Shown: positions 1 through 6,682, counted from the first letter of the stretch. The stretch is DNA of 8,987 nt from an uncultured Collinsella sp. (GCA_958436995.1 CAUBMI010000070.1:1-8987); one strand, 5' to 3'. The notes: generated by a model from the letters alone, not told the origin. Translations and numbers: made by a program.

Positions 1-989
1 GTGAGGTTCGTTGGGGCGTTTTGGGCGCTGGGCACATTTCGCATCGATTTGCATCATCGCTCAAGAAGGTCGACGGGGCACGGCTGGTGGCTGCGGCCGG
101 CCGCACCCCTTCGCATGTTGAGGGGTTTTGCAGGGCGTTTTCGATTGATGCCGCGCACAGTTATGCCACGGCTGACGGTAGCGGCGATGCGGCTTATGAT
201 GCGCTGATTGCCGATCCCGATGTCGACGCAATCTACTTGGCTCTTCCACATGGCATGCATGCGCATTGGGTCTGCCGGGCACTGCGCGCGGGAAAGGCCG
301 TGCTGTGCGAAAAACCGGCCGTTTTGAGTGAGGAAGAGGCTCTATCGATTGCCTCCACCTCTCGCGAGTGCGGTGTGCCGTTTATGGAGGCGATGAAAAA
401 TCGGTTTTGTCCGATGCATACTCGCGTGAAGGGTTTGCTTGCGTCGGGCGAGCTCGGCTGTATCGTCTCGATCGAAAGCGTGCAAAAACTCGATTATGGT
501 GAGTCCCCTTCGAGTTATCTGCTCGATCCGTTGCAGGGCGGCTGTCTATATGACATGGGCTGCTATGCGGTCGGGTGGTTTGAGGATCTGCTTGCGGGTG
601 CGTGCGATGTTTCGTCTCGTGAAGTTCGCTGGCGTGACGTATTAGGCGGCCGCGTGGATTGGGCCGATGAGATCCATATGAGTGTCGGCGGTATACCCAT
701 TCATATGGTGTGCGACGGCAAAGCAGCATATGAAAGCCGCTTAACGATTGCCTGCGAACGGGGTTCGGTGGAAATCGAGCGCCTCCATCGCCCCGAGCTC
801 GCCCATGTGAAGTACTCCGACGGACGAATGCTCGAAATTAATGCCCCGTTTGAGGTCGATGATTTCTACGGCGAAATTCAGCATGCGACGCAGCTCGTCC
901 AGACGGGAGAGCTTGAAAGCCCCGTTATGCCTCTTGCCGCCACGCAGCGCTGCGCGCAGATTATCGATGCGATTCGCTTGACGCTCTAG
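1..989 (+). CDS. Gfo/Idh/MocA family NAD(P)-dependent oxidoreductase, 5' partial
   Basis: The gene enters from the left edge; its frame is read from base 3 and ends at a TAG at 987-989, showing 328 residues. The first visible residues (EVRWGVLGAGHISHRFA) form the beta-strand and glycine loop of an N-terminal Rossmann fold, so only a few codons are missing. The in-frame TTG at 21 is not the start, because it would delete that first strand. An LCEKP motif follows at about visible residues 101-105, with the lysine used in catalysis in this family, and a DMGCY motif lies at about 184-188 in the C-terminal alpha/beta domain. This combination is typical of the dihydrodiol-dehydrogenase-like branch. 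The family oxidises or reduces sugars, inositols or related cyclic alcohols in the cytoplasm; the substrate cannot be told from sequence. It is followed after 145 bp by nfo, with a long hairpin between them. Confidence 0.9.
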   Translation, partial: EVRWGVLGAGHISHRFASSLKKVDGARLVAAAGRTPSHVEGFCRAFSIDAAHSYATADGSGDAAYDALIADPDVDAIYLALPHGMHAHWVCRALRAGKAVLCEKPAVLSEEEALSIASTSRECGVPFMEAMKNRFCPMHTRVKGLLASGELGCIVSIESVQKLDYGESPSSYLLDPLQGGCLYDMGCYAVGWFEDLLAGACDVSSREVRWRDVLGGRVDWADEIHMSVGGIPIHMVCDGKAAYESRLTIACERGSVEIERLHRPELAHVKYSDGRMLEINAPFEVDDFYGEIQHATQLVQTGELESPVMPLAATQRCAQIIDAIRLTL

Positions 990-1051
990 GCTGCGGTGCT
1001 GGTGCTCAAGGGGGGCTCGGCGGACCTTGCCCCTGATGCCCCTTTTATATC

Positions 1052-1114
1052 TTGCGGTGGAATACGGTCTGTTTGCGCCAAAATAAGGCACCAATAGACC
1101 GTATTTCACCGCAA
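1052..1114. repeat. Near-perfect 28-bp inverted repeat with 7-nt loop
   Basis: Arms at 1052-1079 and 1087-1114 flank the loop AAAATAA. Of 28 positions, 24 pair as Watson-Crick, 2 (at stem positions 9 and 20) would be G-U in RNA, and 2 (positions 23 and 25) are mismatched. The outer ends are TTGCGGTG and CACCGCAA. No T-run follows on the + strand, so it does not look like an ordinary intrinsic terminator. It ends 6 nt before the AGGGGG ribosome binding site of nfo. It may be a REP- or MITE-like dispersed element, or an RNA hairpin affecting nfo expression; I cannot tell which. Confidence 0.85.
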
Positions 1115-1134
1115 CTGATGAGGGGGAGCTGGAG

Positions 1135-2001
1135 ATGCTGACGATTGGGTGCCATCTTTCGACGACGAAGGGCTATCGGGCAATGGGGGAGACGGCGTTG
1201 TCCATTGGTGCCAATACCTTTGCGTTCTTTACGCGCAACCCGCGCGGTGGCAAGGCAAAAGACCTTGACATGGATGACGTGGCGGCTCTGCGCGAGCTTA
1301 TGGCGCAAAACGACTTTGGACCGCTGGTGGCGCATGCCCCGTATACCTATAACCCCTGCTCCGCTAAGGAGCGAGCGCGCGAGTTTGCCTTGGAGGCTAT
1401 GGCGGAAGATTTGCAGCGTCTGGAAGCACTGCCCGGCAACTACTACAACTTCCATCCCGGTGCGCATGTGGGACAGGGGGCAGACGCCGGCATTCAGATG
1501 ATTGTCGACACGCTGTGCCAGGTGATGTTTGAGGGACAGCAGACGACGGTATTGCTTGAGACCATGGCGGGCAAGGGCACCGAGGTGGGCCGTAGCTTTG
1601 AAGAGCTGGCGCGCATTATCGAGGGCGTTGCCGCCAAGTGTCCGGAGCTGTCCGATAAGCTGGGCGTTTGTTTGGACACCTGCCATGTGAGCGATGCTGG
1701 CTACGACATCATCCATGACCTGGACGGCGTACTCGACGAGTTCGACCGCGTGGTGGGTATCGAGCGCCTGCGCGCCGTGCACATCAATGACTCCAAGAAT
1801 CCCTGCGGCGCCCATAAGGATCGCCACGAGTGCATCGGCAAGGGCTACCTGGGTAGTGAAGAGTTTGGCGGCGGTATGCAGGTTATACAGAATATTGTAT
1901 CGAATGGCCGCTTGCGCGCATTGCCATTCATCTTGGAGACACCGAACGAACTTGCAGGTTATGCGGCTGAAATCAAACTGTTAAGGTCGTTGCAGCAGTA
2001 A
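1135..2001 (+). CDS. nfo: Endonuclease IV (AP endonuclease, deoxyribonuclease IV)
   Basis: This 288-residue protein belongs to the TIM-barrel endonuclease IV family, which cleaves DNA 5' of abasic sites in base excision repair and also removes 3' blocking groups. All nine expected metal ligands are visible in order: H67 (AHAPY), H107 (NFHPGAH), E142 (LLETMAGKG), D181 and H184 (CLDTCHVSDAGYD), H216 (VHINDSKN), D229 and H231 (HKDRHE), and E268 (ILETPN). Length and spacing are close to E. coli Nfo (285 residues), so it should bind a three-metal (zinc) centre and be active. The ATG at 1135 is preceded by AGGGGG at 1121-1126. The upstream 28-bp inverted repeat sits immediately before that site. 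Downstream, 147 bp separate it from the ABC transporter; I see no convincing terminator there. Confidence 0.97.
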   Translation: MLTIGCHLSTTKGYRAMGETALSIGANTFAFFTRNPRGGKAKDLDMDDVAALRELMAQNDFGPLVAHAPYTYNPCSAKERAREFALEAMAEDLQRLEALPGNYYNFHPGAHVGQGADAGIQMIVDTLCQVMFEGQQTTVLLETMAGKGTEVGRSFEELARIIEGVAAKCPELSDKLGVCLDTCHVSDAGYDIIHDLDGVLDEFDRVVGIERLRAVHINDSKNPCGAHKDRHECIGKGYLGSEEFGGGMQVIQNIVSNGRLRALPFILETPNELAGYAAEIKLLRSLQQ

Positions 2002-2062
2002 AGGCTGCCATAAAGTGGAGTGCTCCATTCACGTTATGGGTTTGTTTCAATCAGTTTTCTAA

Positions 2063-2091
2063 TTGTAGATTCTTCCAAGCGGGTGCATAAT
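2063..2091 (+). promoter_or_regulatory. Candidate promoter of the amino acid ABC operon
   Basis: A TTGTAG box at 2063-2068 and a CATAAT box at 2086-2091 are separated by 17 bp. The -10 matches the consensus at five of six positions, while the -35 matches only in its first three bases. Transcription would begin near 2098, giving a leader of about 50 nt before the ATG at 2149. I see no riboswitch-like structure in the rest of 2002-2148. Confidence 0.5.
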
Positions 2092-2148
2092 AACCCTCAG
2101 TTTTTGCAGACCTCTGAATCACGTGGGGTCATTGGAAGGAGACTGATT

Positions 2149-3009
2149 ATGAAGCTGAAGAAGCTTGGCGCATTTGCCGCCACGGGTGCTATGGCGCTCG
2201 CCCTCGCTCTGACGGGCTGCGGCTCGTCCAACGCCACCTCTGGTTCTGATGCCGGTTCCAGCAGCTCTGACGACGCTAAGGTCGAGAAGGTCGACGGCTC
2301 CAAGGAGTACGCGCTCGTCAAGGACGGTACGCTGACCGTCGGCACCTCTGCCGAGTACGCTCCGTTTGAGTACAAGGATGACAACGGCGATTATCAGGGC
2401 TTTGACCTTGAGCTTATCAAGGCTATCGGCGACAAGCTGGGCCTGGATGTCGAGTACGTCAACAATGACTTTGACACGCTGGTTCCGGGTGTCGCTTCGG
2501 GCGCCAAGTATGACGTTTCCATCGCGGCTATCACCGACACGCCCGAGCGTGAGAAGGAAGTCACTTTCTCCGATTCCTACTACATGGACGATCAGGCTAT
2601 CGTGACCAAGGTCGATAACACCGACATCACGGCCGACAACTACAGCGAGAAGCTCAACAACGCCGACGCTACCATCATCGTCCAGTCTGGATCGACCGCC
2701 GAGGCCTTTGCTCAGGAAAACTTCCCCAAGGCTAAGATCGTTCCCTACAAGGACGCCACCGAGTGCTTCAGCGCCCTGCAGTCCGATAAGGGCGATGCCG
2801 TAGTCACCAACCGCTCCGTTGCCAGCCAGCTGACCGCCGAGCAGTTCAACACCTGCCAGACCATCAAGCAGGTCAGCACCGGCGAGGAGTACGCCATCGC
2901 CATCAACCAGGGCAACACCAAGCTCAAGGACGACATCAACCAGGCCATCAAGGACCTGACCGACGACGGTACCGTTGACGCCCTCATGGCTAAGTACAAC
3001 ATCAAGTAA
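2149..3009 (+). CDS. Amino acid ABC transporter substrate-binding lipoprotein
   Basis: This 286-residue protein is the extracellular solute receptor of the importer encoded with the next two genes (SBP_bac_3 family). The ATG at 2149 is chosen because AAGGAGA (2136-2142) lies 6 nt upstream and because it gives a clean lipoprotein signal: KLKK, a hydrophobic stretch, then LTGC with the lipidated Cys at 24. An upstream in-frame GTG at 2020 would bury that signal. Residues 25-55 are a Ser/Asp/Gly-rich tether. The mature fold opens with TVGTSAEYAPFEY (63-75) and GFDLELIKAIGDKLG (84-98); the TPER motif places R134, the expected ligand carboxylate-binding residue. QSGSTAE (179-185) opens the second lobe. 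At the DAVVTN motif (216-221) the usual Asp that binds the ligand amino group is Asn221. The substrate is probably a polar amino acid or relative, but its identity is not clear. Codon use (AAG, GCC, GAC dominant) suggests high expression. Confidence 0.93.
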   Translation: MKLKKLGAFAATGAMALALALTGCGSSNATSGSDAGSSSSDDAKVEKVDGSKEYALVKDGTLTVGTSAEYAPFEYKDDNGDYQGFDLELIKAIGDKLGLDVEYVNNDFDTLVPGVASGAKYDVSIAAITDTPEREKEVTFSDSYYMDDQAIVTKVDNTDITADNYSEKLNNADATIIVQSGSTAEAFAQENFPKAKIVPYKDATECFSALQSDKGDAVVTNRSVASQLTAEQFNTCQTIKQVSTGEEYAIAINQGNTKLKDDINQAIKDLTDDGTVDALMAKYNIK

Positions 3010-3030
3010 ATTAATGCTTGATTGCGCGCG

Positions 3031-3060
3031 GGCCCTTTCCGTTTTGCGGAGAGGGCCTTT
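3031..3060 (+). terminator. Hairpin in the SBP-permease gap (partial terminator or mRNA-stabilising stem)
   Basis: Arms GGCCCTTTCCG (3031-3041) and CGGAGAGGGCC (3047-3057) pair over 11 positions with one G-U, around a 5-nt loop. Only three T follow, so termination should be incomplete. Such a stem after the binding-protein gene fits the usual excess of binding protein over permease. A second small stem, GACGGA/TCCGTC (3072-3077 with 3085-3090), follows. GAGAGG (3049-3054) could instead pair with CCTCTC (3064-3069), which would disrupt the first stem. Confidence 0.6.
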
Positions 3061-3114
3061 GCGCCTCTCTTGACGGAGAGCGTTTCCGTCTCGTTTTGTC
3101 GGCAACTTCTACGA

Positions 3115-3128
3115 TAGGAGCCACCTTG
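3115..3128 (+). promoter_or_regulatory. Ribosome binding site that fixes a TTG start for the permease
   Basis: TAGGAG at 3115-3120 sits 5 nt before a TTG at 3126-3128 that is in frame with the permease. The earlier in-frame TTG at 3018 lies before the hairpin and lacks such a site, and the later ATG at 3201 has none either. Starting at 3126 yields a complete signal peptide. Confidence 0.7.
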
Positions 3129-4487
3129 TCTCGACTGAACAAAGGGGCCACGGAGCAGCGTTTTTCACTGCCCGCCTTGCTCCAAAAGCTATCCTGCGTC
3201 ATGGCCGTGGCGCTCGCGCTGGTGTGCGCGGGGGCATATGCGCCCACGACCGCCCAGGCGCTTGAGACCGCAAAGATTACTGCCCGACCCAACACCGGTT
3301 CGGGCAGCGCTGTGGTCGGCGGCACCGAGACGCGCATTACCTGGGAAGTTCAGGCCGATGCCGACGAGGAGCTGAGCGGTCTTTCGCTGACGTTTGTCGA
3401 CGGCACGACGTTTGGTACCGATGACACGCGATTGACGATGCTCTCGGGCGAGGACCTCATGGATCGTACGCCCATGAAGCCCACGTGCAAGGCTGACGGC
3501 CAGACGCTCAAGATCGACTTTGGCGAGACGGCGCCTGCCGGAGGCTTTTTCCGTGTCGAGGTTTACGGCGTGACGTTTCCCGTCGAGGGCGGCGATGAGG
3601 CCTTCAGCGGCACCTATACGCTCGCCGACGGTTCGACCAAGAAGATTTCTAAGATTCCTTCCGTCGAGATTAAGGGCGTGACGGCATTCGATAACTTCCT
3701 GGCCGACCTTAAGGAGCAGCCGTGGGTCGAGGCATGGAATTCCAACATGTTCCTTCGCCTGTTCCTGAACCCGGTCATTTTGGTCCAGAGCCTGCCGATC
3801 GTCTTCAAAGGCTTCCTCATGTCGCTCTCGATCGTGCTCGTGGCGTTTCCGCTGGCAATTCCCTTTGGCTTTGCCTTGTCGCTCATGCGCATCTCCAAGT
3901 CGCGCATCCTGCGTTGCCTTGCCGGCATCTATGTGAATATCATCCGCGGTACGCCGGCGTTCCTGCAGATCTACATCGCGTTCTTCGGTCTGCCGCTGGC
4001 CGGCGTCAAGGTTGACGACTATGTGCTGGGCGTCATCGTCATGGCCATGAACTCGTCCGCCTACCTGTGCGAGATCTTCCGCGCCGGTATTCAGTCGATC
4101 CCCAAGGGCCAGAACGAGGCCGCGCGCTCGCTGGGCATGAACGCCTTCCAGACGCTGCTCTACGTTATGATTCCGCAGACGTTCCGCAATGTCCTGCCTA
4201 CGCTGACCAGTGAGTTCATCCTGCTTTACAAGGATACGTCGCTGCTCGCGGCCGTGGGCGTGGTCGAGATCGTCATGAACGCCCGTACCATCGTGGCCAC
4301 GACGGGTTCCATTACGCCGTATGTGGTTGCCGCCCTCTTCTACCTGGTCATCACCCTGCCGCTTGCTCGCTTGGTGAGCGGTCTTGAGGCGAGGCTTCTG
4401 GGGACGGCCGAAACCAAGAAGAAGCGTCCCGCCAAGAGCGCTGGACAGGTCGTCGCGACGCCCGCCGACCACATCGCCGGTCTGTAA
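3126..4487 (+). CDS. Amino acid ABC transporter permease with N-terminal signal peptide and extracellular domain
   Basis: From the TTG at 3126 the product is 453 residues, about twice the usual 215-250 for this family. Residues 1-45 read as a signal peptide: a basic N-region, a hydrophobic core at about 21-38 (VMAVALALVCAGAYA), and a likely cleavage site AQA/LE at 45. Residues 46 to about 185 are polar with alternating beta-strand character (for example TRITWEVQA, GLSLTFVDG, FFRVEVYGV) and are predicted to lie outside the cell; I do not recognise the domain. From about 219 to 424 follows the membrane domain (MetI/HisM type), with RGTPAFLQIYIAFFGLP (274-290) and the EAA loop NEAARSLGMNAF...IPQ (about 330-352), which docks on the ATPase. 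The C-tail is basic and cytoplasmic. The polar amino acid permeases normally have their N-terminus outside, which fits an exported N-terminal domain. The stop codon overlaps the ATPase gene's ribosome binding site. Confidence 0.9.
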   Translation: MSRLNKGATEQRFSLPALLQKLSCVMAVALALVCAGAYAPTTAQALETAKITARPNTGSGSAVVGGTETRITWEVQADADEELSGLSLTFVDGTTFGTDDTRLTMLSGEDLMDRTPMKPTCKADGQTLKIDFGETAPAGGFFRVEVYGVTFPVEGGDEAFSGTYTLADGSTKKISKIPSVEIKGVTAFDNFLADLKEQPWVEAWNSNMFLRLFLNPVILVQSLPIVFKGFLMSLSIVLVAFPLAIPFGFALSLMRISKSRILRCLAGIYVNIIRGTPAFLQIYIAFFGLPLAGVKVDDYVLGVIVMAMNSSAYLCEIFRAGIQSIPKGQNEAARSLGMNAFQTLLYVMIPQTFRNVLPTLTSEFILLYKDTSLLAAVGVVEIVMNARTIVATTGSITPYVVAALFYLVITLPLARLVSGLEARLLGTAETKKKRPAKSAGQVVATPADHIAGL

Positions 4488-4499
4488 GGAGGTCCTATC

Positions 4500-5252
4500 A
4501 TGAGCGAAACCAATAACTCGAACGAGGTCGTCGTCAGCATCAAGAACCTCCAGAAGGCCTTCGGCGATAACGTGGTCCTGCGCGATATCGATCTGGATGT
4601 GCACAAGGGCGAGGTCGTCGTAGTCCTGGGTCCTTCGGGCTCGGGCAAGTCGACGATGCTTCGCTGCATCAATCGTCTGGAGCATCCCACGAGCGGCTCG
4701 ATCGTCGTTGAGGGCGTGGACGTTTGCGCCAAGGGCGTCGACCTTAACAAGGTACGTACGCATCTGGGTATGGTGTTCCAGCAGTTCAATTTGTTCCCGC
4801 ACCTGTCAGTCAAAAAGAACGTCATGCTCGCACAGCAAAAGGTACTCAAGCGCAGCAAGGAAGAGGCCGAGAAAATCGCTATCGAGGAGCTGACCAAGGT
4901 CGGTCTTGCCGAGCGCATCGACTTTATGCCGAGCCAGCTCTCGGGTGGCCAGCAGCAGCGCGTTGCCATCGCCCGCGCCCTGTCGATGAACCCTCACGTC
5001 ATGCTCTTTGACGAGGCCACGTCGGCGCTCGACCCCGAGCTGGTTCGCGATGTATTGGGCGTCATGCGCGACCTGGCACGCGATGGCATGACTATGATCG
5101 TGGTGACCCACGAGATGGGCTTTGCTCGCGACGTCGCCGACCGCGTCGTCTTTATGGATGGCGGCGTTATCGTGGAAGAGGGCACGCCGAGCGAGGTCTT
5201 CGACCATCCCAAGAGCGAACGCACCAAGGCGTTCTTGGGCAATATCTCGTAG
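4500..5252 (+). CDS. Amino acid ABC transporter ATP-binding protein (GlnQ/HisP type)
   Basis: This 250-residue cytoplasmic ATPase powers the importer. Every key motif is present: Walker A GPSGSGKST (44-52), Q-loop FQQFNLFPH (93-101), signature LSGGQQQR (147-154), Walker B VMLFDEATSALD (167-178) and the switch histidine H204 in VTHEMGFA. The sequence around these motifs and the length match the polar amino acid transporter subfamily. The ATG at 4500 lies 6 nt after AAGGAGGT (4486-4493), which overlaps the permease stop codon and implies tight co-translation. It is the last gene of the operon, followed by a strong terminator. Confidence 0.96.
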   Translation: MSETNNSNEVVVSIKNLQKAFGDNVVLRDIDLDVHKGEVVVVLGPSGSGKSTMLRCINRLEHPTSGSIVVEGVDVCAKGVDLNKVRTHLGMVFQQFNLFPHLSVKKNVMLAQQKVLKRSKEEAEKIAIEELTKVGLAERIDFMPSQLSGGQQQRVAIARALSMNPHVMLFDEATSALDPELVRDVLGVMRDLARDGMTMIVVTHEMGFARDVADRVVFMDGGVIVEEGTPSEVFDHPKSERTKAFLGNIS

Positions 5253-5279
5253 CGGCGCGTCGAGGTTGTCGATATAACA

Positions 5280-5313
5280 AACGGGGACCGGATGGTATCC
5301 GGCCCCCGTTTTT
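5280..5313 (+). terminator. Rho-independent terminator of the ABC operon
   Basis: A 14-position stem (5280-5293 with 5297-5310) has a single A/C mismatch and a 3-nt loop, and runs into five T at 5309-5313. It begins 27 nt after the ATPase stop codon. On the opposite strand the stem is followed only by GTTTGTTAT, so it may also weakly end leftward flavodoxin transcripts. Nothing else is apparent in 5314-5384. Confidence 0.9.
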
Positions 5314-5384
5314 GTTTGGGCATGAGCGACTGTTGTTGTGCGGTGCTCGGCTGTCAGTTGCCTTGCGACTTTCTGATGGCTTCG

Positions 5385-5804
5385 TTAGGCCAGCTCCGCT
5401 CCCAGAGCCCCGCAGGCCGCCTCGCCCTCATCGTCGGGCGCATCGTAGCAAATGACGGAATCGACGACGTTGACGCCGGCCTCGTCGGCGTCGGCCTTCC
5501 AGTTGTCCATCCACTCGCCCTCGGCCCACGAATAGGAGCCAAAGAGGACGACCTTCTTGTCGCCGAGGGTTTCCTTGACCTCGTCCCACATAGGCTGGAA
5601 CTCATCGTACTCGAGTTCCTCGGAACCCATGGCGGGGCAGCCGAAGGCAATGGCGTCATAGCTGGCGGCCTTGTCGGCAGAGAAGTCGGCGCAGGGGATG
5701 ACCTCAGTCTCGGCTCCAGCGGACGTGGCGCCTTCGGCGACGAGGTTTGCCATAGCCTCGGTATTGCCCGTGCCGCTCCAGTAGACGACTGCGATCTTGC
5801 TCAT
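5385..5804 (-). CDS. Short-chain flavodoxin
   Basis: This 139-residue protein carries the FMN phosphate-binding loop near its N-terminus (WSGTGNTEAMA, residues 9-19) after a first beta-strand KIAVVYW. It then has AFGCPAMGSEELEYDEF (about 53-69) and VVLFGSYSWAEGEWMDNW (85-102), the regions that cradle the isoalloxazine ring. It is a low-potential one-electron carrier in the cytoplasm, able to replace ferredoxin, typically when iron is scarce. The start is the ATG at 5802-5804, with AAAGGA (5811-5816) 6 nt upstream; a longer in-frame extension further upstream falls within the DUF3793 gene and is not real. It lies 46 nt downstream of DUF3793 with no promoter of its own that I can see, so the two probably share a transcript. 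The C-terminus is rich in Ala, Asp and Glu. Confidence 0.93.
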   Translation of the reverse strand: MSKIAVVYWSGTGNTEAMANLVAEGATSAGAETEVIPCADFSADKAASYDAIAFGCPAMGSEELEYDEFQPMWDEVKETLGDKKVVLFGSYSWAEGEWMDNWKADADEAGVNVVDSVICYDAPDDEGEAACGALGAELA

Positions 5805-5850
5805 ATGTTTTCCTTTCGGTTGTGCGGCGTGCGGCCGCGTTTTGTATGCT

Positions 5851-6556
5851 CTATCGGGTTGCCTGGACAAGTTGTCCCAGGGTGCAGCCCTGTTGATAGA
5901 TGTACGTAAGGTATTGCGTGCATGCGCGATAGGAATCGAAGGTCGTGAGCGCCTGCTCAACGTTTGTGTATACCTTCCATGCGCCAAAGACCTTATAGTT
6001 TTCGCCGTGCTGGACGATAAACTGATGGACATCTTCGTAGGGATAGCCCAAAAAAATAGCCAATTTCGTGGGGGAACTCGCACATGCACCCCGTATCGCA
6101 GTGCCTATTTCGCGCGAGTGCGCAGACGCTGCTGTCATAGGCGCTTTCTGCGGCATTGCTGCTTGCCAGCGTGATGCGCGCGGCGAGATGCACCAGGGAT
6201 GCGGGCAGGTTGTGGACATCGTAACCTTCGGCGGTAAGCGCCGTCGTGGCGCGGGGGTCGGAGAGGTATCGCATGAGGTCCGCAGGGCGGTACACATAGA
6301 TGAGCGCTCCGCAGGGGCGCCAGACCAAAACGCTCATATGGATCCCGAGTGGCTGGAGCTCGCGGTTGCATTGGGCAATGACCGCGAGCAGGCGAGAGCG
6401 TCGCTCTTCGATATGGGCGGCGCCGGGTTTTCCGCCTTGGTTGGCGTAAACGCCGGGATAGGTAAAGAGCGAGGCCGGCTTGATACCTGCGAGCGTAGGG
6501 GAGCAGTTGCGCACGACAGCCGTTTGGTATGTTGGGATGTCAATGGTTCGAGTCAC
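5851..6556 (-). pseudogene. DUF3793 family gene, frameshifted at a T7 run
   Basis: Two overlapping frames on the minus strand together make one family member. The first, from a GTG at 6554-6556 with AAAGGAG (6561-6567) 4 nt upstream, gives RNCSPTLAGIKPASLF (16-31), ALIYVYRPADLMRYL (84-98) and FPHEIGYF (161-168). It then goes out of frame and ends at residue 187. The second frame takes over with LGYPYEDVHQFI, FGAWKVYTNVEQA and a tail ending at a TAG (5851-5853). The switch falls at seven T in the gene (seven A at 6050-6056 on the + strand). One T fewer restores an intact product of 234 residues. The gene is preceded by a strong promoter and followed by flavodoxin. Its function is unknown; the family is, from memory, common in anaerobic Firmicutes and Coriobacteriia. 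The shift could be a true mutation, a phase-variable tract, slippage decoding or a sequencing error. Confidence 0.85.
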
Positions 6557-6595
6557 GATGCTCCTTTCGGGTCCTCAGTTGTTAGCCTAGGAAAA

Positions 6596-6623
6596 CTTAT
6601 ACACGAAAGTAAGCCAAGGTCAA
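6596..6623 (-). promoter_or_regulatory. Promoter of the DUF3793-flavodoxin unit
   Basis: Read on the minus strand, TTGACC (6618-6623) and TATAAG (6596-6601) are separated by 16 bp; each box matches the sigma-70-type consensus at five of six positions. Transcription would begin near 6589, about 33 nt before the GTG start at 6556. Confidence 0.7.
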
Positions 6624-6655
6624 CAAAAAAGTTTGAAGCGGGAAACTAATTGACC
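6618..6655. repeat. Inverted repeat GGTCAA/TTGACC between divergent genes
   Basis: GGTCAA at 6618-6623 and TTGACC at 6650-6655 are perfect inverted copies 26 bp apart. The left copy is the -35 box of the leftward promoter; the right copy faces rightward but has no well-spaced -10 (TAAGAT at 6676 would be 20 bp away). Within the gap lies a shorter inverted pair, AGTTT (6630-6634) and AAACT (6643-6647). The layout could be back-to-back -35 boxes or an operator for a dimeric regulator. Confidence 0.4.
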
Positions 6656-6682
6656 GAACCGACACGAGTTTGGAGTAAGATG

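Noticed and set aside
1008..1050. AAGGGG ... CCCCTTTTAT as a terminator for the oxidoreductase gene
   Set aside because: A short stem would have to close a loop of more than 25 nt; the pairing is probably chance in a G/C-rich stretch.
1045..1827. A 260-codon minus-strand frame opposite nfo
   Set aside because: The nfo frame has all catalytic residues; the antisense frame has no family features.
2011..2034. Possible terminator after nfo around TGGAGTGCTCCA
   Set aside because: The stem is only 4-5 bp and no T-run follows directly, so it is too weak to call.
2020..2148. N-terminal extension of the binding protein from a GTG at 2020
   Set aside because: It would place 43 residues before a classic lipoprotein signal and run through the likely promoter; the ATG at 2149 has an ideal ribosome binding site.
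2119..3105. A 328-codon minus-strand frame opposite the binding-protein gene
   Set aside because: It is a Val/Leu/Gly/Asp-rich shadow of a strongly codon-biased gene and runs through the SBP-permease hairpin.
3189..4802. A 537-codon open frame on the minus strand opposite the permease and ATPase genes
   Set aside because: It is antisense to well-supported ABC genes, has no ribosome binding site or recognisable domain, and its Asp/Arg/His-rich composition is what the reverse of GC-rich codons produces.
5805..6089. In-frame upstream extension of flavodoxin to 6089
   Set aside because: The added residues lack flavodoxin features and come from out-of-frame reading of DUF3793; the ATG at 5804 has a good ribosome binding site just before the FMN-loop strand.
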